Assembly (NCBI RefSeq): GCF_001185345.1
Contig: NZ_KQ236743.1
Location: forward strand, 935,954 to 999,953
DNA from: Dorea sp. D27
GTDB lineage: Bacteria; Bacillota; Clostridia; Lachnospirales; Lachnospiraceae
Direction: 5' to 3'
Length of the DNA stretch: 64,000 bases
The notes under the pieces were generated by a model. That model did no database searches. It had not been told where the DNA came from and saw nothing but the letters and a program-made list of their open reading frames with translations. Shown here one piece after another: positions 61,273 through 64,000 of the stretch (position 1 is the stretch's first letter; the number at the start of each line of letters is the position of its first letter). The position numbers were made by a program, and so were the translations under genes.

Positions 61273-61281
61273 GGAGGAGCA

Positions 61282-61764
61282 ATGGGAAAGAAGGAAGTTA
61301 AGACGAATGCGATGCGTATCCTTGACCGTATGAAGATACCATACGAGTATGATACGTATGAGTGTGATGATTTTGTGGATGGCCTCCACGTGGCAGATAT
61401 GCTCGGGACGGACAGAAGCCTTGTGTACAAGACGCTTGTGTCGGTCGGCAGGAGCGGTAAATGCTATGTGTTTGTCATTCCTATTGAATCGGAGATTGAT
61501 TTCAAAAAGGCAGCCCGAGTTGTCGGCGAGAAATCCCTTGAAATGCTGCATCTGAAAGAACTGACGAAAGTGACCGGCTATATCCGGGGCGGATGTACGG
61601 CTATCGGGATGAAGAAGCAGTATCCGACGGTGATACAGGAATCAGCGCAGCAGCTGCCCCATATGTATGTAAGCGGAGGAAAGCTTGGCATGCAGCTGAA
61701 ACTTGCCCCCGCAGATCTGAGAAGAGCAGCAGACGCCTCATTCGCAGACGTCATCCACCAGTAA
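61282..61764 (+). CDS. ybaK: Cys-tRNA(Pro) deacylase (YbaK/EbsC family)
   Basis: This 160-residue editing protein hydrolyses Cys-tRNA(Pro) made in error by prolyl-tRNA synthetase. It shows VKTNAMRILDRMKIPYEY, LGTDRSLVYKTLVSVG (with the conserved Lys), VTGYIRGGCTAIGMKKQYPT and VSGGKLGMQLKLAPADL. AAAGGAGG lies directly behind REP 3. Confidence 0.94.
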   Translation: MGKKEVKTNAMRILDRMKIPYEYDTYECDDFVDGLHVADMLGTDRSLVYKTLVSVGRSGKCYVFVIPIESEIDFKKAARVVGEKSLEMLHLKELTKVTGYIRGGCTAIGMKKQYPTVIQESAQQLPHMYVSGGKLGMQLKLAPADLRRAADASFADVIHQ

Positions 61765-61798
61765 CAGAAGCGGACGGTACCGCAGACAGGAGGAACAG

Positions 61799-62404
61799 AT
61801 GGAATACCTTGGTAAAAAAATAGATACGGTGATACTAGACATAGGCAATGTATTGATCGATTTTGCGTGGGAGGATTACCTCGCCTCTTTCCGATATAGC
61901 CAGGACACGTATGAGACGGTAGCTAACGCCATGTTCCGGAACGAAGACTGGAGTATGGGCGACTCGGGCCTGGTTACGACGAGCCGGTGGCTTGAACTCT
62001 TTATCGAAAATGCACCGGATGCCGAATCTCAGATACGGGAGGTGTTCGCGGATTTTGGCCGCTCTATCGTCCCTTATCCCTTCACGGAGGCATGGATCAG
62101 GTATCTCAGAGAGCAGGGAGCGCGGCTCTATTACCTTTCCAACTATTCAGAGGAAATGTACCGCCAGTCAGAGGAACAGCTGGCGTTCCTGCACATGCTC
62201 GACGGCGGCATATTCTCATGGAAAGAGCGTCTGATGAAGCCTGATCCCGCTATATACAGCCTCCTTATCGAACGGTACGCCATCACGCCTGAAAGCGCCG
62301 TCTTCTTCGATGACTGCAGGGAAAATGTAGAAGCAGCACGAAAGTCCGGAATCAACGGAGTGCTATTTACGACAGATATTCCATTGCGGATGCTCGAAAA
62401 ATGA
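61799..62404 (+). CDS. HAD family hydrolase (YihX-like)
   Basis: This 201-residue HAD phosphatase has the DxGN variant of motif I (VILDIGNVLIDF), LYYLSNYSEEMY (motif II), the Lys in ERLMKPDPAIYSLL and VFFDDCRENVEAARKSGING (motif III/IV). The YihX group includes glucose-1-phosphate phosphatases, but the substrate here is unknown. CAGGAGGAACAG precedes the ATG. Confidence 0.88.
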   Translation: MEYLGKKIDTVILDIGNVLIDFAWEDYLASFRYSQDTYETVANAMFRNEDWSMGDSGLVTTSRWLELFIENAPDAESQIREVFADFGRSIVPYPFTEAWIRYLREQGARLYYLSNYSEEMYRQSEEQLAFLHMLDGGIFSWKERLMKPDPAIYSLLIERYAITPESAVFFDDCRENVEAARKSGINGVLFTTDIPLRMLEK

Positions 62405-62465
62405 TGTAATATAAATAGAGAATTACGCAAGAAAACAAAGGCAGTTATGGAGGATTACAGAAAAG

Positions 62466-63785
62466 ATGAAGAAAGTTGTAAAGTTTGGCGGAAGTTCGCT
62501 GGCAAGTGCCGCACAGTTTGAGAAAGTAGGAGCAATAATCAGAAGAGATGACGCAAGACGCTATGTAGTTCCGTCCGCACCCGGTAAACGAACGCCGAAT
62601 GATACAAAGGTGACAGATATGCTGTACAGCTGTTACGGTCAGGCCATCATGGAAGAAGAGTTTGAAGGACAGCTTAAAGAAATCAAATCCAGGTTCAAGG
62701 ATATTATCAAAGGACTTAAGCTGGATTTGTCTCTCGATGCAGAATTCAAGACGATAGAAGAGAACTTCAGCAAAAAGATAGGAAGGGACTATGCGGCCTC
62801 CAGGGGAGAATATCTGAACGGAATAATAATGGCCGCCTACCTTGGCTTTGAGTTTATAGATGCTGCAGAGATCATCGCATTCGATGAGTCCGGAGAATTT
62901 GACGCAACCGTTACCAACAGGATATTGTCCGAGAGGCTTGCACATACCGAGCGCGCCGTGATACCCGGATTCTACGGGGCTATGCCGAACGGGAAGATTA
63001 AGACCTTTTCAAGGGGAGGTTCCGATATCACAGGATCCATCGTTGCCAAAGCCGTACATGCGTGCATGTATGAAAACTGGACGGATGTGTCCGGCTTTCT
63101 CGTCGCCGATCCAAGAATCGTAAAGAATCCAAAGGCCATTGACGTCATTACATACCGGGAGCTCAGAGAGCTGTCATATATGGGAGCGACCGTCCTGCAC
63201 GAAGATGCCATCTTCCCTGTCAGAAAGGAAGGTATTCCAATCAACATCAGGAATACGAATATACCGGAAGATAAAGGGACGCTTATTGTAGAAGGAACCT
63301 GCCGTAAGCCAAGGTTCACCATTACCGGAATCGCGGGGAAAAAGGATTTCGCATCTATCACGGTTGAAAAAGCAATGATGAATTCCGAAGTCGGTTTCTG
63401 TAAAAAAGTGCTGGAAGTATTTGAAGAAAATGAAATATCTATCGAACATATGCCTTCAGGTATAGATACGATGACAATCTTTGTGCATCAGGATGAATTT
63501 GAGGAGAAGGAGCAGAAAGTGATAGCTGGCATCCACCGCGCGGTAGAACCAGACTTTCTTGAACTCGAATCAGATCTTGCCCTGATTGCCGTCGTGGGCC
63601 GCGGCATGCGTGCGACAAGAGGGACTTCGGGGCGCATTTTTTCGGCGCTGGCACACGCTAACGTAAATGTTAAGATGATCGATCAGGGTTCCAGCGAGCT
63701 GAACATCATAATCGGTGTGCGCAACCATGATTTTGAAGCTGCAGTCAGAGCATTGTACGATATTTTTGTAACAACGCAGATATAA
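62466..63785 (+). CDS. lysC: Aspartate kinase
   Basis: Aspartate kinase begins the lysine, threonine and methionine pathway. The 439-residue protein has VVKFGGSSLAS, the aspartate-binding FSRGGSDITGSIVAKA, and two ACT domains at the C-terminus (about 300-430, with FASITVEKAMMNSEVGF and VNVKMIDQGSSELNIIIGV) for feedback control. It begins after a 61-base gap. No other gene of the pathway is present in the window. Confidence 0.96.
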   Translation: MKKVVKFGGSSLASAAQFEKVGAIIRRDDARRYVVPSAPGKRTPNDTKVTDMLYSCYGQAIMEEEFEGQLKEIKSRFKDIIKGLKLDLSLDAEFKTIEENFSKKIGRDYAASRGEYLNGIIMAAYLGFEFIDAAEIIAFDESGEFDATVTNRILSERLAHTERAVIPGFYGAMPNGKIKTFSRGGSDITGSIVAKAVHACMYENWTDVSGFLVADPRIVKNPKAIDVITYRELRELSYMGATVLHEDAIFPVRKEGIPINIRNTNIPEDKGTLIVEGTCRKPRFTITGIAGKKDFASITVEKAMMNSEVGFCKKVLEVFEENEISIEHMPSGIDTMTIFVHQDEFEEKEQKVIAGIHRAVEPDFLELESDLALIAVVGRGMRATRGTSGRIFSALAHANVNVKMIDQGSSELNIIIGVRNHDFEAAVRALYDIFVTTQI

Positions 63786-63806
63786 AAAGACAAGGGGAGG
63801 TCTGCA

Positions 63807-64000
63807 ATGAATATATTATTTTTTCTGAAGCCCAAAAGCGAGCTGGCTTACATATACGATTACCATACACTCCGTCAGGCACTGGAAATTATGGAATACC
63901 ACAAATACTCTTCCGTGCCCATCTTGAACCGGGACGGCAAATACGTCGGCTCCATAACGGAAGGCGATCTGCTGTGGGGATTGAAGCGGCTTGATCTGAT
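63807..64000 (+). CDS. CBS-domain protein, truncated by the window end
   Basis: The first 64 residues are visible: MNILFFLKPKSELAYIYDYH, then TLRQALEIMEYHKYSSVPIL, NRDGKYVGSITEGDLLWGL, the first CBS motif. CBS pairs bind adenosine nucleotides. GGGGAGG precedes the ATG. The rest lies beyond base 64000, so the full domain set is unknown. Confidence 0.8.
   Translation, partial: MNILFFLKPKSELAYIYDYHTLRQALEIMEYHKYSSVPILNRDGKYVGSITEGDLLWGLKRLDL

Noticed and set aside
1-64000. Prophage, integrative element or antibiotic-resistance island
   Set aside because: No integrase, phage structural genes, relaxase or tRNA-bounded direct repeats were seen. Gene order is housekeeping throughout.

Overview
The window looks like a stretch of chromosome from a spore-forming, strictly anaerobic Firmicute of the Lachnospiraceae (Clostridium cluster XIVa, in the neighbourhood of C. 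scindens, C. hylemonae or Dorea). This rests on gene content and family resemblance, not on a search: an rnfCDGEAB sodium/proton-pumping complex, sporulation proteins (alpha/beta SASP, GerW/YtfJ, YlbJ), strong GGAGG ribosome sites, TTGACA-17-TATAAT promoters and operon layouts typical of that family. Almost every gene is housekeeping. No rRNA, tRNA, CRISPR array or prophage was recognised.

Layout: 1-718 has no gene but holds a strongly folded inverted-repeat region. 0.7-4.3 kb: a VanZ-like protein, an RpiR regulator overlapping an HI0933/BaiN-type flavoprotein, and a DUF305 protein. 4.6-7.2 kb: cmk-ispH-rpsA. 7.4-12.4 kb: rnfCDGEAB, followed by a small membrane protein, a lipoprotein ApbE (which flavinylates Rnf subunits), a NusG-II domain protein and a Gx transporter. 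15.2-22.4 kb: ruvAB, zapA, a U32 peptidase, and an FtsW/RodA-PBP pair whose reading frames overlap. 22.4-26.5 kb: DUF2953-GerW and a cluster of small zinc-ribbon/membrane proteins. 26.6-35.8 kb: rpmB, Asp23, a frame-broken FakA-like gene, recG, SASP, rsmD-coaD-coiled coil-ylbJ, pepD. 35.8-37.1 kb: a TudS-like desulfidase divergent from an ECF S component. 37.2-45.6 kb: a peptidase and a tightly packed run of RNA-modification and radical-SAM genes ending in recU. 45.7-50.9 kb: a partial histidine operon (hisZ-G-D-B and a HisF-like/HisI/HisE triple fusion). 51.4-58.7 kb: an RfbD-like reductase, an SDF symporter with a damaged start, a hybrid kinase with an internal GGDEF domain, and a B12-binding radical SAM protein. 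58.7-61.8 kb: a REP/RAYT module with three copies of a GGGGTC(A/T)GACCCC palindrome. 61.8-64 kb: a HAD phosphatase, aspartate kinase and a truncated CBS-domain protein.

The most unusual signals are the REP palindromes. One provides the stop codons of two convergent genes. One lies exactly between a Shine-Dalgarno sequence and its start codon. One abuts a ribosome site. A decayed relative serves as a terminator near 29.0 kb, and an unrelated perfect 76-bp palindrome lies at 31.5 kb. Two genes are out of frame by one base at an A7 tract, which is either real slippage/phase variation or a homopolymer error in the assembly.
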